The notes: generated from the letters alone by a model not told the origin. A DNA stretch of 64,000 nt from Phlebiopsis flavidoalba (GCA_035772785.1 JAOCPU010000004.1:806001-870000); one strand, 5' to 3'; shown: positions 39,562 to 51,142, counted from the first letter of the stretch. Numbers and translations are program-made.

Positions 39562-40085
39562 CTAAATATAGTCCCGGTACAGTATAATCATACAGCGCAA
39601 ACTGTTCTCTTTCTTCTGTTCTTCTTCGGCAAAGGTGTCGCTGATTCTGAATGACCCGGGTCCGCGGAGTGATCTGCACACCATGAGCTTGGGTGTGGTG
39701 TTTGTTATGTGTCTTGGCGAGTGTCCCGCCCCGCTCGACGAGCCAGCCGTGCCCGGGTGGGTAGTAGTCTCGCTATGTGCTCCGCTCGGGGTCGCCAGCT
39801 GGTTGCGCGTCACGTGTCAGTGTCGAGCTCATACGAGCACAAAGACTCAGAGAGACAGACGAACCGAGTTATGAGGTGTCGCCCCCACGCACGGCCGGCG
39901 AGCATGATGTTGATCGCGTCGCGCTCGCTGAGCCGGTTCTCGAGCGTGTAGCGCGCTGCCTGGAACTGGCGGATGTCCTCCATGCGGAGGATGCGGTTCT
40001 CGGGGACCGAGTTCCGCAGCGGCGCGGCGAGCGCGGGGGCGGACGCAGCGAGCAGCGCGGCGAGGATCAGGCGGAGACAGTACAT
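39562..40085 (-). CDS. small secreted protein of unknown function
   Basis: The ATG at 40085 gives a good signal peptide, MYCLRLILAALLAASAPALA, followed by a charged, Arg-rich helix (RQFQAARYTLENRLSERDAI). A GTGCGT donor ends exon 1 at 39893, and an acceptor precedes 39798. Exon 2 contains THPGTAGSSSGAGHSP, a Gly/Ser stretch of a kind seen at the tail of small secreted basidiomycete proteins. The exon phases do not join cleanly, so one base is probably missing or extra, and the end at 39562 is approximate. No enzymatic motif is present. Role unknown; export from the cell is the only inference I make. Confidence 0.5.
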
Positions 40086-43000
40086 CGTTGGTGGATGCGG
40101 GTGCAGGTGCAAGGTGTGCGCGGGACGGTGGTATAGCAGCAGCGGTGCAGCATTACAGGGGGGCATCTCAGCGGGCTAGCGTGCCCCATCTTATGAGGCA
40201 GAGGAGTACGCACAGCCCCTTGTCGCGTCTTGCGGGCGGATGTGCCGGAAGGGGACAGCCCGCCGCGCCTGGGCTGGGTTGTGCCTATATCGCGGTCCGC
40301 GCCAGGCTGCATGACGGCGCGCTGCGTTGTGCGCGCTTTGTCGCTGCTGCCGAGACAGAAGCACAGGTTGCAATGCAGATCTCCTAATATGGTGCATTCC
40401 GATCGATGGGTGCGCTGTCCTCGGGCGACGCCATTCGTCCTCCATATTAACTCGAACGGGCTCCTGACGTCGGGGGCGGGGGGGGGGGAATCCCAGATTA
40501 ATTGCCTGTGCCCACAACAGAGGAGACCGAAGTAACGCACTGCGCATACTATGCCGGCAGGAACTCTGCACGCTCGTGGACGTTCATGAATCACACTTGG
40601 CCACAGATGGTACGTTCCGCGATCAAACCGCCGAGTTGGCGTGCCCGCACAGTTGCTCGGATGTAATCCATGGGATGAGCGACCTAGAGTAAGAAGCCTA
40701 GATCAAGGCTCACGCACCGTGAAGCACTCGCCGTGAAAGGTGGCGGAACCATTCAAGGGTCGCTCCATCGATGGTCCAAGCTGTTTGCACTACCACGCTG
40801 ATGGCGTCCCTAAATCGGCGCAAGTAATGGACTTGTTTGACAGATAGGGTCCTGTGTGTACGCCATAAAATAATAACATTTTACCGCGGATTCATTTTGC
40901 GGAGAATGGAGGACTCACGAATCTGGCTCATGTCTCGGCGCCACATGAGCTAGCGCAGACATACCGGCTCGAAGACGCCGCAGCACGAGCTGGTGTTCTC
41001 TTGGTTCTATCCATATGCGCGCCAAATGATATACCTCTGATGTATGATACGAAGAGGTCACAGCATAGTTCCAGACTCAGGGTCGTCTTCATGGCATGGT
41101 TCGTCGAGCAGAACATGGTCGAGTCTGGTCAGGAGGTGAAGGAAAAGGCCCGGAGCGCTGGCAAGACATTTGGCCCCAGACGCCACAAAAGCCTTTCCCA
41201 ATTTGGTCGCGAGCCTCGGGCGCTTCCTTCTCTCTTGGCGACGCGCTCTGACGCGCTGCGGTCGTCGGCCACTCGCGCCCTTCGTTCAGTGGATCATCTA
41301 ACTTAGCGACATTGACACCCCCATACTACACCTCGAGCTCTTTTGATTAAAAGGCTATTTTTCACCTGCAAGTGAACTGAGGAATCCACGGCGACTTCAC
41401 AAAGAGTCTGGGTTCATAGTACTGGGCTGAGTGCGCAGAAGGGAGGCGTGTCGTCGAGACAGTCGCAGGGCAAGACTATATGCTGTATGCACATCAACAC
41501 TCTGGGCCCTCATCGCTCAGTGCTGGGGACATGCGGTGATCCACCAGCCTGCAAGCTTTGACTTGATTGGGCTCAGACGGCTGGTGGTGGGAGTGTTGAA
41601 CTTGGTGCACGACCCCTCCCCGGATCTATCATCTTGAAGTGTCTTCTCTACGACTACCTTATACGTAAGTCATCATGTCGCATGGACTTTATATCGGTCA
41701 TTGCTAACAGTGGCGGTCATATAGCCGCAGTCGCCGCTGCCGTGCCTATCTTCCCATTTTCGCCGCGACTTAATGGCCTTAATATACGGACATCGTACCG
41801 ATAGGTATGTATGTCTTCAAACTCGTTCATATTGTCTCCGCTATATTAGCCTATAGTGCCTTCGTTCTCTGTCATTTTATTCTTTGGGTATCGTTATAAC
41901 GCTAGGCTGATAGTACTATTTTCTTCTGGCTAGGCTTGCGCGCACGATTTTTTGGAATCAAACGCGATTAGTGTATCCATTGACTCATGATCACAGCCCG
42001 TGTCGTTGTGGTGCGCCTGGTGTGGCTTACTGGTGTGCGCAACATCTGACTGGTTCTACTGACCTCGGATCTAATTCGACTTAGTTCATTCAAGGCCCTG
42101 GGCTCCCAATTCATCTCAATACACCTCCCCAAGACACGGTGATATTGACGTATATTGCACGTTCAAAACGAATGATTCATCTTGCTTGGTTCGTAAGCAG
42201 ATTTCCCCAATTGTTCACAAGCAACGTATTCTCATGCGTGACATGAAGGGCAGAGGGTCAGGTGGAAACCTAAGGACGACATGTCACGGTGCATGTTGGC
42301 ACGGCCTCAGGCACCAAATCGAAGTAGTCTATACTCATAAGGTGCTCGTCCTCAAGACCACGGGGAGGTCATCGCCAGGTGACTCTGCCAAGTTGAACCC
42401 TCCTCGAGGACATGAGGCAAAAAGACAAAGATGGACGACGCGTCGCGAAACCGCGTCGGTCCGTCTTTCCCCGCGGAGGGCAGAGTTGTTGCTTCACGCG
42501 ACGCCTGTCCTGGCGTGGACTTCTTCGCAGTCTTGGGGACGAGCAGCCTTGAGTCTTCAGACTCGTGTTGAAACCACCGCACGCCTAAAACCTGCGAGTT
42601 CAATAACAGAGTAGTGACTCGAAGTAGGTAGACCGTGTTTCGGTACATATTCGCAAGTTGATGTGACCACTGCGTATGTTAATAAAGACGTGTTCACCCA
42701 GTATTTGACTATCGCGCTCGAGCCCCTTGCTTCAATTTACGTCGATGAAAGGCTCGCGAGCACAAATAAGTATCTACTCAAACGACGTCGGACGTTATTT
42801 CGCGGTGAGGCTCTGAAGCTTTGAAGCTTTGAAGCCCGAAGGTGAAACGAGACATGTTCAAAAAGTACTCAGTCATCTGTCAACGTTGTCACCTTCAGGG
42901 CGAATCAGACACGTTGTCATCGTATAGGTAGAATACAAATCATGATAATAGGGGACAAAACTAAAGTATGATGGCGCTGGTATGCGGGCTCTACATGATA

Positions 43001-43355
43001 CAGAATTACAGATATGGATACAAGAGGACGAACCCGACAATATTTGCCAGCTCGTCCATGCGACCGTCCGAATGAGCCGTGAGAGATGGCAGCTGTTGCG
43101 AATACCGGTCGACCAGTAGACGGGAATCGATGGAGGATAGTGAATGTGATGAGAAACGAACGTAATGATTCGTGGGATGATAGGGACCATGTGGTTGAGC
43201 GAAAGTAATTGTAATGTAGTTGAGTGAAGGAGTGTTGTCGTGTTGGGCCCAGGCAGGCGATGGGCACTGTGGAACCTGACACGAATGAATACACTCCGCA
43301 TGCTGTAACGACACGTGATGGCATACCTTGTGCGTTATCCTAATATTTGTAGGTC
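40086..43355. other. spacer with unassigned frames
   Basis: The base composition drops back to moderate G+C at about 40600. A G-run lies around 40477-40488. Frames at 41001-41306 (+), 41431-41637 (+), 42186-42614 (+) and 42873-43371 (-) have no recognisable motif. Intron-like GT...AG segments near 41665-41725 hint at a small gene that I cannot define. Confidence 0.3.
42330..42470 (-). repeat. possible diverged inverted relative of the 1 kb repeat
   Basis: The segment starting at 42340 (GTGCTCGTCCTCAAGACCAC) is similar to the reverse complement of the 3' part of the 1 kb repeats (GTACTTGTCCTCGAGACCAC), and a CCTCCTCGAG word follows about 60 bases later, as in the repeats. Similarity fades quickly. 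This is an eye comparison only. Confidence 0.3.
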
Positions 43356-44826
43356 TTAGTGAACTTGACAAGTTTGCTCCTTGATCAGGTCACCGAATCG
43401 GATGAAGTCGTGCCTCGCGTTGATGTAACACATCTCGCAGGTGAGTCCGAATACGCCCTCGAGAAGGTTGTCGAATTGTCGGCTATATGAACCGATCGAT
43501 AGCTTGTGGTGTTGGTCGTTGACGCGTATGAAGTCCGCGCAGGCAATGTGGATAGGAGGGTACCACTCCATAACGTCGTGACGTGCGCCGTCAGGTGTCT
43601 CAAGCACGCCTGTCTTCGAGGACAGTCCACGCAACCAGCGTGGCAGTAAGTATCCAGCCCGTTCCTTTGGGATCCAGGGGTATGCGGCCACGTTTGACAG
43701 TCGCACCGTCCTCTTCAACCTCGACGAAAAGGACCTTGGAGGCACGTTCAAACATTGGCCTCTGCGCTTCTGAGACTTGAGTGTACACGGCGTCCGATTG
43801 CTTGAGACCCCTGTCTTTGAAGAGATACCGCATGCGACGTCTCGAAAGGTCCTCGTTGAAGGCAAATGATAGTGGCTTGCATCAACGAGTGCTCCGCTCG
43901 TAAGCCCACAATTGTGAAGATCCCCCAGGAGAATGAGTGGCGAAGAGTAGCCTGCCGAAAGCCGCTGCAGAGAAGAGACCAGGACTTCATGAAACGCCTC
44001 CGAGACCCCGAGAATAGTGAAGACTTTTGATACCTTGGCGACACAGCGGGGCGTGGTGTAAGTTCTTGCGCTCAAGTTGTCTGAGCCAGCCCGGTCCAAG
44101 TCGAGAGCCCGCAATGCGCTATACACTGCATGCGCCCCGGCGCGAATGGTCATTGTAAGTCTGTTGTCCCGGATTGTGAATTCGGCGGCACTAGATAGCG
44201 GCCACACAGCATGCTTGATCTTCGATCGTTTGAACTTGTCCAGAGCACGCCGAATCGCCTCAGAACTAGCAACGAGAATCGAAAGCGGACACCAGAACCA
44301 AACATCTGGCTGTTTCATTTGGCTTTGATCGATGCAGATCAAGATGAATTCTTCTGGAGGGATATCTGGCCAGCAGGCTCGGCTGGCGAAGGGAGGTGGA
44401 CTAAAAAAGTATTTCGAACAAGCCTGAGCTCTGGGAGGGCAAACGCAATGCTGCATGAACTCAGCATTTCTTGGGGCTCGACCTGATCCCAGAGGCAATC
44501 TTTCTGGGATGAGCTAAGTTTAGCCGGGATGGCAAGAGCTACAGTTTTGACTGCGGGATAGTCGAGGTCGAAGCTAAGGGAAGCCGCAGAGGAGGCTGAG
44601 ATGCCTCTGTTCCAGACAGGTCCGAGCTGGTGCTGTCCGCATAGGAGGAAAGTGGACTGTTCGATGGCGTCCTCTGGACTTGATGCGAAGCTGACGACTC
44701 AGAGTGGGATGACAGCGGTGGTCCCCAACCAAGGCATCGAGCGTGAGCGGAGCTAGATGTGCTTGTGTTTGACCCTAGATCTTCAACATTCTCCTGGTGG
44801 ACATTTGCAGGAGTCAACTTGGACAT
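43356..44826 (-). CDS. uncharacterised protein, possibly DUF6532-like
   Basis: The N-terminus (from 44826) is Ser/Thr-rich and disordered (HSESSASHQVQRTPS). The body has helical segments: SEAIRRALDKFKRSKIKHAVWP, then NRLTMTIRAGAHAVYSALRAL, then KVFTILGVSEAFHEVLVSSLQ. It continues in another frame with MRYLFKDRGLKQSDAVYTQV, EAQRPMFERASKVLFVEVEE and KGTGWILTATLVAWTVLED. It then returns to VNDQHHKLSIGSY ... GLTCEMCYINARHD. The AIRRALDKFK stretch recalls a helix of the DUF6532 proteins common in agaricomycetes, but I am not certain. The 380-codon frame 43356-44498 is continuous, yet its middle part looks less natural than the parallel frame, so two compensating frameshifts are likely. Function unknown. 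Confidence 0.45.
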
Positions 44827-45745
44827 GTTCTCAGCGGCGGCCGTCGGCTCGGACTTGTTGCCTTGTTGTTGTTGTCGTCCTCGACAGCAGCTTGCTTGGC
44901 GGTTGAACGCCGTCTTGGGTACGTGTCTGTGCCATCGTGGATGTTTGGTGAGCCTTTGCGTTTTGTTGGGGTTTGTGGATGCCGCCTTGCGTGAACCTCC
45001 GGCGGTCAGGTTGAGTCTTGCTGCGGTGGACAGTGGGGCGACAGGCGGGGGAGGTGTTCTCCTCTGGGGCTCACTCCTTCTTCGCGATAATACACTCCGT
45101 CTGGAGTAATAGTGAGCCTACTGCCCCCTGTTGCTCTCCAGTAAGGAGTTCCGTAAACTGTCGGACTGGGACATGGCGCGGTGAGGGATTCTTTTGAAGA
45201 AGATTGTGAAAAGTTGTGGTTTGCTCAAAGTACGTAGAGATACGTACGCAAGCGGACAAAGAAGTTGTTGTGGTGCTGAGGTGCCGAGCCGTGATGGTAG
45301 CGCAAAGAGTGGTAGTGAATGGTGAACGTTAGGGTTACCGTTGGCCTCGCTGGTTAGGGAAAGACAGCCAATGTCAGCGCTTCAATCGGTCAGCCATCCC
45401 GTTCAGGCCAGTTGGGGCTGGAATTGTGAGCACTTGCTACAGCCCTCGGCTGGCAATGTTCGCAACTCAACGCACCTCAGCGCAACAATTAGGTTGAGAA
45501 GTCAGCAACAGCGTTCGCCTAATGCCTTGGCGGTAAGTCTAGGAGGCAGGGGGGCTGCTGGTGGCCTTGTGACGGCTCCTCAGAGCCAAGAAACCCGTGA
45601 TCCAATGTGGGGGAAATCTGGAGAGAGCCCAGGTAGTGGCGATGTTAAATGGTACTAGATTTTTCAATTGATATGCCAGCCCACGCTGGTATACTACCCA
45701 CTATGTTGGGGAACCTGAACCTGCCAGACCGCCCAGTGAGGGCTG
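44827..45745. other. spacer upstream of repeat copy A
   Basis: No gene is supported. Frames at 44759-45109 (+) and 45341-45658 (+) lack motifs. The left part presumably contains the promoter of the minus-strand gene that starts at 44826. Confidence 0.35.
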
Positions 45746-46752
45746 CGTGACTGTGACGCACGCGACACGCGTCGACGCGTCGTCGGCGCGTCTGGCCGGT
45801 TTGTTTATTCCCGTTCAACAAGACAAGGGGACAAACAACGGGGCTGGCCATGCACAAACAAACCGAAGCATAAATACCTGGCCAACCGTCACTTCACCTC
45901 GGCCTCTCATCCTCTCCCCCACTTGCACCTCATGCCTCACAGCCACAGGCTTAGGCCTGCTCCCCGCTGCGTCTCGTCGTCTCCTCTAGACTCCTGTCTT
46001 GTTTGTGGCCTTTTTCCTACATACTAGTTCTAGGCATGCATGTGTTGGCGCAGTGACTTGCCCTTCCATGTAGTGTCGGGTTACTCGCAGACTCGTGTTG
46101 CGGGGCACTAAGGCCGTGGGATGTTGCTTGCCAATCATATGTTTCGCCCTTCTTCGAGGACGGTAGGTTGGCGGCTGAGTTTGGCTTGCACATTGCATGA
46201 CGACGAGGCAAGCTTGTTTTATGACGGGTGCCCACCACCCCGTCCTCGCGCCCACTGCGGCTACCGGTTCCAAATTCCGGGATTGTAGATAACTGTCTGG
46301 TTGTGTTCAGCTTGGTCTCGACGATACGACGACGCGCTATGGCGAAGATTGCGTCGGACCAACGGCACCGGTCGATCCCTGGATTGGTCCGGAGAAGCGA
46401 GGTTGGTGGGCTACAGTCCTACGCCGAGGTGCGCTCTCTATTTTCCTTTTCCTCGAGGAGGACGGTCGTCGGGTCGCAGGCGACGATGACGCTGTCTGGG
46501 TGTGGACCTCTCCGTGGTCTCGAGGACAAGTACCTTTGGGTCGGTTAGTACCTGCTCGACTCAAAGCGGAAACCAACACAACACCTTGCTTGTCAATCTT
46601 TTCGCTGCCCATTTATATGCCCATGAATCAGATATGAAATTTCATACATGCACTTGACAATGTGTGTCAGATATTGCGAGTCTACCGGGAGGAGGAAAGC
46701 CCCTACCTGTTGCGGTGAGTGGCAGTAAGTTTCACAAGCTACAGCCTCATCC
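45746..46752 (+). repeat. 1 kb promoter-bearing repeat, copy A
   Basis: This copy shares long, nearly identical stretches with copies B and C. It opens with CGTGACTGTGAC and ends near CTACAGCCTCATCC. In order it holds MluI-type palindromes, an inverted GTTTGTTT pair, a TATA-like CATAAATA, a pyrimidine-rich stretch, ACTTGCACCTCATGCCTCACA, then a long conserved body including GTCTCGACGATACG and CGAGGAGGACGGTCG. Copy A has extra bases between the inverted pair compared with B. No open frame is kept in all three copies, so I do not call a protein. A solo long terminal repeat or a duplicated gene promoter are both possible. It lies about 390 bases before the BTB gene start. Confidence 0.85.
45767..45876 (+). 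promoter_or_regulatory. promoter-like module of repeat copy A
   Basis: ACGCGT at 45767-45772 and 45775-45780 form a palindrome. CGGTTTGTTT at 45797-45806 is mirrored by AAACAAACCG at 45856-45865. CATAAATA at 45869-45876 could serve as a TATA box. ACGCGT is the MluI cell-cycle box bound by MBF-type factors in yeasts; GTTTGTTTA fits forkhead binding sites. Function here is inferred from conservation in all three copies. Confidence 0.5.
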
Positions 46753-47142
46753 TTATATGATGTGTGGCGACTTACCAACTCATCTTGTGGGACGCAACAG
46801 CCACTTGTGTTTGACCCTGCAACATGAGCATTCTGCCTGTCTCCGCACCATGCTCATTGGCCATGCTCGCTGTCGGCTGGGGCAGGCGGACACTACGCGC
46901 GTCCCGATTCACAAGTGGCACTTTACACGCTGCCACCGCACGAACCCTTGCAGAGACACTTGAGGAGCCACATACACAGAGCTGGCCCGTCGGACGAGTT
47001 CGTATATGTACAAGGTAGAGATATGTGATTGTTTTTGGGTCGGTAGGGAAGAGCTTTCGCGGTTGGCGCCTGGTGACAACGCTTGTACTCAGCCGTGCGC
47101 GTGATCTTTGCATGCAGCGTTAACACCTCGTACACCACTACG
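46753..47142. other. upstream region of the BTB gene
   Basis: This unique sequence lies between repeat copy A and the BTB start. The frames in it have no motif. If repeat A acts as a promoter it would read into this leader. Confidence 0.35.
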
Positions 47143-48203
47143 ATGTCCCTCATCGGCAAAAGCAACATATTTTCCCTACAGATCAAGGAGACAGCCCTGG
47201 CGAATTCACAAAGAGCTGGATCTATGGTATGCAGACGGGAGTGTCGTCTTGGTCGCGAAACAAGACTGGATTCCGTGTGCATACCAGCATCCTCGCCTCT
47301 CATTGTGAAGTGTTCAGAGATATGGTTGGCGATTCCTCAGCCTGCAAACCCCGACGGGGAGGAGTTAGAGACGTACGAAGGGTGTCCGATGCTGAAGATG
47401 CAGGACTCTCCCACAGACGCTTGTACCACTTCTTGAAGTGTCTCTACGACTTCTCGTGAGTAATGAAGGTCTAATTATACAAATGCCATGATATTCTGAC
47501 GCAGAGTAGATACTTTTCGCCCTGGTACGCGGAAAACAAAATTCACTGTCGTCGCAGCCGTGCTTCGCTTGAGCACCAAATACATTGCGCGCCAGCCCCT
47601 TTGTCGCCAGGCTATAGACATTATATCGACCGCTTATCCATCCTCGTACAATGACTGGCTATCGAGGGAAGAAAAACGGCTTGTGCCTCCCATCGAAGAC
47701 GAGCTCAGCACCATGATCGTGCTCGCCGAACAGACAGACACGCGCGCCCTCCTTCCGAGCACATTCTACGCAGCCGCCACACGACCCCTTGCAGAGGCGC
47801 TTCAGCAGCTACAGAGCCTCAGGCGAGTTCGCGAAGGTCCAGATGTATAATCGGTTCCTGCTCGGTAGGGAGAAGTTACTGCACGAACTTCACAAAGACG
47901 TGCTGGCTTTCCTGCACCCCCTGAGTTTGTTCGCGGCAACTGTCAGGACCTACCCAGCGACAACAGCAAGATATTGGACGCTGCGCAAAAGGCGCTCCTG
48001 CGCCTCACGTATGAGCAACCATATCATCTTTGGTGTATTGATCATTCCGACGAGGTCGGGCCCTTCATCAGTCTATGTCAAAGCTGCTGTAACACAGTCA
48101 AGGAGCATGTCGATAATGCGATGAAGGCAGCCTGGAACGTCTACCTGCTATGTTTGCGCTGCCCGAGTGGGGTGTATTGACAGCGGATGAGGGGTCATTC
48201 TAG
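47143..48203 (+). CDS. BTB/POZ domain protein
   Basis: After a short N-terminus (MSLIGKSNIF...), the BTB core reads ELDLWYADGSVVLVA, TGFRVHTSILASHCEVFRDM, then MLKMQDSP and YHFLKCLYDFS. An intron at 47456-47504 follows, then RYFSPWY and VLRLSTKYIARQ-LCRQAIDI, the region after BTB typical of the agaricomycete family. The C-terminal half contains KALLRLTYEQPYHLWCID and a cysteine pair (CQSCC), then AMFALPEWGVLTADEGSF and TAG at 48201-48203. BTB proteins of this type are a large, poorly characterised mushroom family; some BTB domains act as adaptors for cullin-3 ubiquitin ligases. Frameshifts occur near 47200, 47265, 47330, 47590 and 47830. Repeat copies lie on both sides of the gene, so it may have been copied or mobilised with them. 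Confidence 0.75.
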
Positions 48204-48644
48204 ATAGCGGTATGAGTCCCTCCCAAGCTCACCGGTAGACTGACGTGATGAGAATCCTTAACTTAGGTGTGCCAAAGGTGTACTAGCCTTCATTGGAAGA
48301 CCTATGAGCACAATATGAGCACGTCAAAGGACCACCTTTGTTTTTGAACCATGTTCCGCCCGGTGCTTGACTTCTGAGACCTCAGTATCATTCTCCGTTG
48401 TCGTTGTATGAGTATCATCAGGAAGACTTTGTGCTTTCAAGTTATCAGTTGAGCCTTGCTACGGTGCACGTGGAACCTGTAGTAGGGTTACCAGAATCAC
48501 CTACTTGGACTCCTATGGCCGCAGACATTGAACAAATGCCCTATCAAGTATTCAATGACCACGCTAAGTAGCTTAAATCATGATCAATCTCAATGACTCG
48601 ACAGGTCTCGACACGGGTGCTGTGCCCCGTGCGTGACAAGTCTA
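48204..48644. other. BTB gene 3' flank
   Basis: No coding signal. Ordinary moderate composition up to the start of repeat copy B. Confidence 0.4.
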
Positions 48645-49623
48645 CGTGACTGTGACTCACCCGACGCGTCGACGCGTTCAACGCGCGTCGCGCGTCAGGC
48701 CGGTTTGTTTATTCTCATTCAACGACGCGGCATGCGCAAACAAACCGAGGCATAAATATATCTCGACGTCCGTCACCTCGCCTCCGCCTCTCATCCTCCC
48801 CCCACTTGCACCTCATGCCTCACAGCCCGCAGGCTTAGGCCTGCTCCCCGCTGCGTCTCGTCTTCTCTAGACTCCTGCCTTGTTGTGGACTTTTTTCCTA
48901 CATACTAGTTCTAGACATGCATGTGTCGGCGCAGTGACTTGCCCTTCCATGTAGTGTCGAATTCCCGCAGATACATGCGGGGCCCTAAGGCCGTGGGGAT
49001 GTTGCTTGCCAATCATGTTTAGCCTTTCCTTCGAGGACGGTGGGTTGGCGGCCAAAGTTGTCTGGCACATTGCACGACGACGAGGCAAGCCCGGTTTTAT
49101 GACAGGTGCCCGCCCCACCCCCTCGCGCCCGGTGTGGCTACCGGTTCCAAATTCCGGGATTGTAGATAACTGTCTGGTTGTGTTAGCTTGGTCTTGACGA
49201 TACGGCGACGCGCTATGGCGAAGATTGCGTCGACCAACGGCACCGGTCGACCCCTGTATTGGTCCGGAGAAGCGAGGTTGGTGGGCTACAGTCTACGCCG
49301 AGGTGCGCTCTCTATTTTTCTCTTTTCCTCGAGGAGGACGGTCGTCGGCCGCAGGCACCGATGAATCTGTCTGGGTGTGGACCTCTCCGTGGTCTCGAGG
49401 ACAAGTACCTTTGGGTCGGTTAGTACCTACTCGACTCAAAGCGAAACCAACACACACCTTGCTTGTCCATCTTTTCGCTACGCATTTGTATGCCTATGAC
49501 TTGGATGTGAAATTTCATACATGCACTTGACAATATGTGTGTTGATATTGCAAGTCTACCGGGAGGAGAAAGCCTACCTGTGACGGCGAGTCAGTAAGTT
49601 CACAAGGAGCTACAGCCTCATCC
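48645..49623 (+). repeat. 1 kb promoter-bearing repeat, copy B
   Basis: Same orientation and order of elements as copy A, with nearly identical blocks through CTTAGGCCTGCTCCCCGCTG, CTAGTTCTAGACATGCATGT and ACCGGTTCCAAATTCCGGG. It ends at CTACAGCCTCATCC. Copy C begins only about 25 bases later, so B and C form a tandem pair. Confidence 0.9.
48664..48758 (+). promoter_or_regulatory. promoter-like module of repeat copy B
   Basis: ACGCGT at 48664-48669 and 48672-48677. CGGTTTGTTT at 48701-48710 is mirrored exactly by AAACAAACCG at 48738-48747. CATAAATA follows at 48751-48758. The spacing inside the inverted pair is 27 bases, shorter than in copy A. Confidence 0.5.
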
Positions 49624-49647
49624 CCGTATAATGGGTGCCAAGTACTT

Positions 49648-50500
49648 CGTGACTGTGACCAACCCGACGCGTCGACGCGTCGACGCGCGTCACGCGTGCA
49701 TCAGGCCGGCTTGTTTATATTCCCATTCAACGACGCGGCTAACCATGCGCAAACAAACCGAGGCATAAATATCTGAGGAACGTCCGTCACCTCGCCTCCG
49801 CCTCTCATCCTCCCCTCACTTGCACCTCATGCCTCACAGCCGCAGGCTTAGGCCTGCTCCCCGCTGCGTCTCGTCTCCTCTAGACTCCTGCCTTGTTGTG
49901 GCCTTTTCCCTACATACTAGTTCTAGACATGCATGTGTCGGCGCAGTGACTTGCCCTTCCATGTAGTGTCGAATTCCCCGCAGTTATGTGCGGGACCTAA
50001 GGCCGTGGGATGTTGCTTGCCAATCATGTTTAGCCTTTCCTTCGAGGACGGTGGGTTGGCGGCCAAAGTTGTCTGGCACATTGCACGACGACGAGGCAAG
50101 CCCCGTTTTATGACAGGTGCCCGCCCCCGTCCTCGCGCCCGCTGCGGCTACCGGTTCCAAATTCCGGGATTGTAGATAACTGTCTGGTTGTGTCAGCTTG
50201 GTCTCGACGATACGGCGACGCGCTATGGCGAAGATTGCGTTTCAGCGGCACCAGTCGACCCCTGGATTGGTCCGGGGAAGCGAGGTTGGGGGGCTACAGT
50301 CTACGCCGAGGTGCGCTCTCATCTGTTTCTCTCTTTTCTCGAGGAGGACGGTCGTCGGTCGTAGGCACCGATGAACCTGTCTGGGTGTGGACCTCTCCGC
50401 GGTCTCGAGGACAAGTACCTTTGGGTCGGTCAGCACCTGCTCAACTCAAAGCGAAACCAACACACACCTTTCATGTCAGTCTCTTTACTGCGCACACTTG
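49648..50500 (+). repeat. 1 kb promoter-bearing repeat, copy C (3' truncated)
   Basis: Very close to copy B through the body, but similarity stops near 50500 after ACCAACACACACCTT, so the last 120 bases or so seen in A and B are missing. What follows (TCATGACGAGCTCATGG...) is unrelated to the sequence after A. Confidence 0.88.
49665..49771 (+). promoter_or_regulatory. promoter-like module of repeat copy C
   Basis: An 18-base perfect palindrome, CGACGCGTCGACGCGTCG, lies at 49665-49682 and carries two ACGCGT boxes; a third is at 49692-49697. CGGCTTGTTT (49707-49716, one mismatch) faces AAACAAACCG (49751-49760). CATAAATA is at 49764-49771. Confidence 0.5.
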
Positions 50501-51142
50501 TAAAAGTATGTCCACGAAATTGAATATAAGATGCCCGTATTCGTACGAGACAGAATGCGCGTACATTTGTGATTTTACGATATAGGGTGTTCATGACGAG
50601 CTCATGGAAGGTGCGACGAGCCGCAGCTGAGGCTTTCGCGGCAGGTCCAGGAATGACAACCAATCGTACTCATACTATGGATGCCGCGCGGTATACGACT
50701 TCGAATGTGTCTACCTTCACGTAGCACGGCTTGGTCTGCTTATAATCCACCTAGACTACGCGCATGATTCAAATTATACATTTCGGGGAAGATGCCGTCA
50801 AACAATTATACGTTACTACTACGCTACGAAATACGTGACTCTACAAACCCTAGAAGAGATGCATGGCTATGGTTACAATACGGGGTTGACAACAGTTCGG
50901 TACAGGTTTCGCAATGACTATCACAAAGTCCGGAACCAACAAAACAAGACGGACAACAAGACAGTCCTAAGAAGCGTGAATCGACATGGCCAACGATCCT
51001 CCGGCGGTTAAAAGACCGACTGTCTCGATTCGCTCCTCGATAACGATTGAGGCCTAGACGACGCCAACGAAGGCTGCGACTCCGGCCGTGGCCTGCGGTT
51101 GAGGCCTCGAGGGGAGGCCAGGCGTATGCACAGGCAACGCGC
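50501..51142. other. spacer after repeat copy C
   Basis: No gene is supported. It is the 3' flank of the minus-strand coiled-coil gene, with frames on both strands lacking motifs. Confidence 0.35.

Noticed and set aside
45746..46752. Protein-coding gene inside the repeat (frame from 46338, MAKIASDQRHRS)
   Set aside because: Copies B and C shift frame at different points and no frame is shared, so there is no sign of a maintained protein.
45746..50500. CRISPR-like or rDNA-like array
   Set aside because: Units are about 1 kb, only three in number, in a eukaryotic setting with spliceosomal introns, and contain no rRNA sequence.
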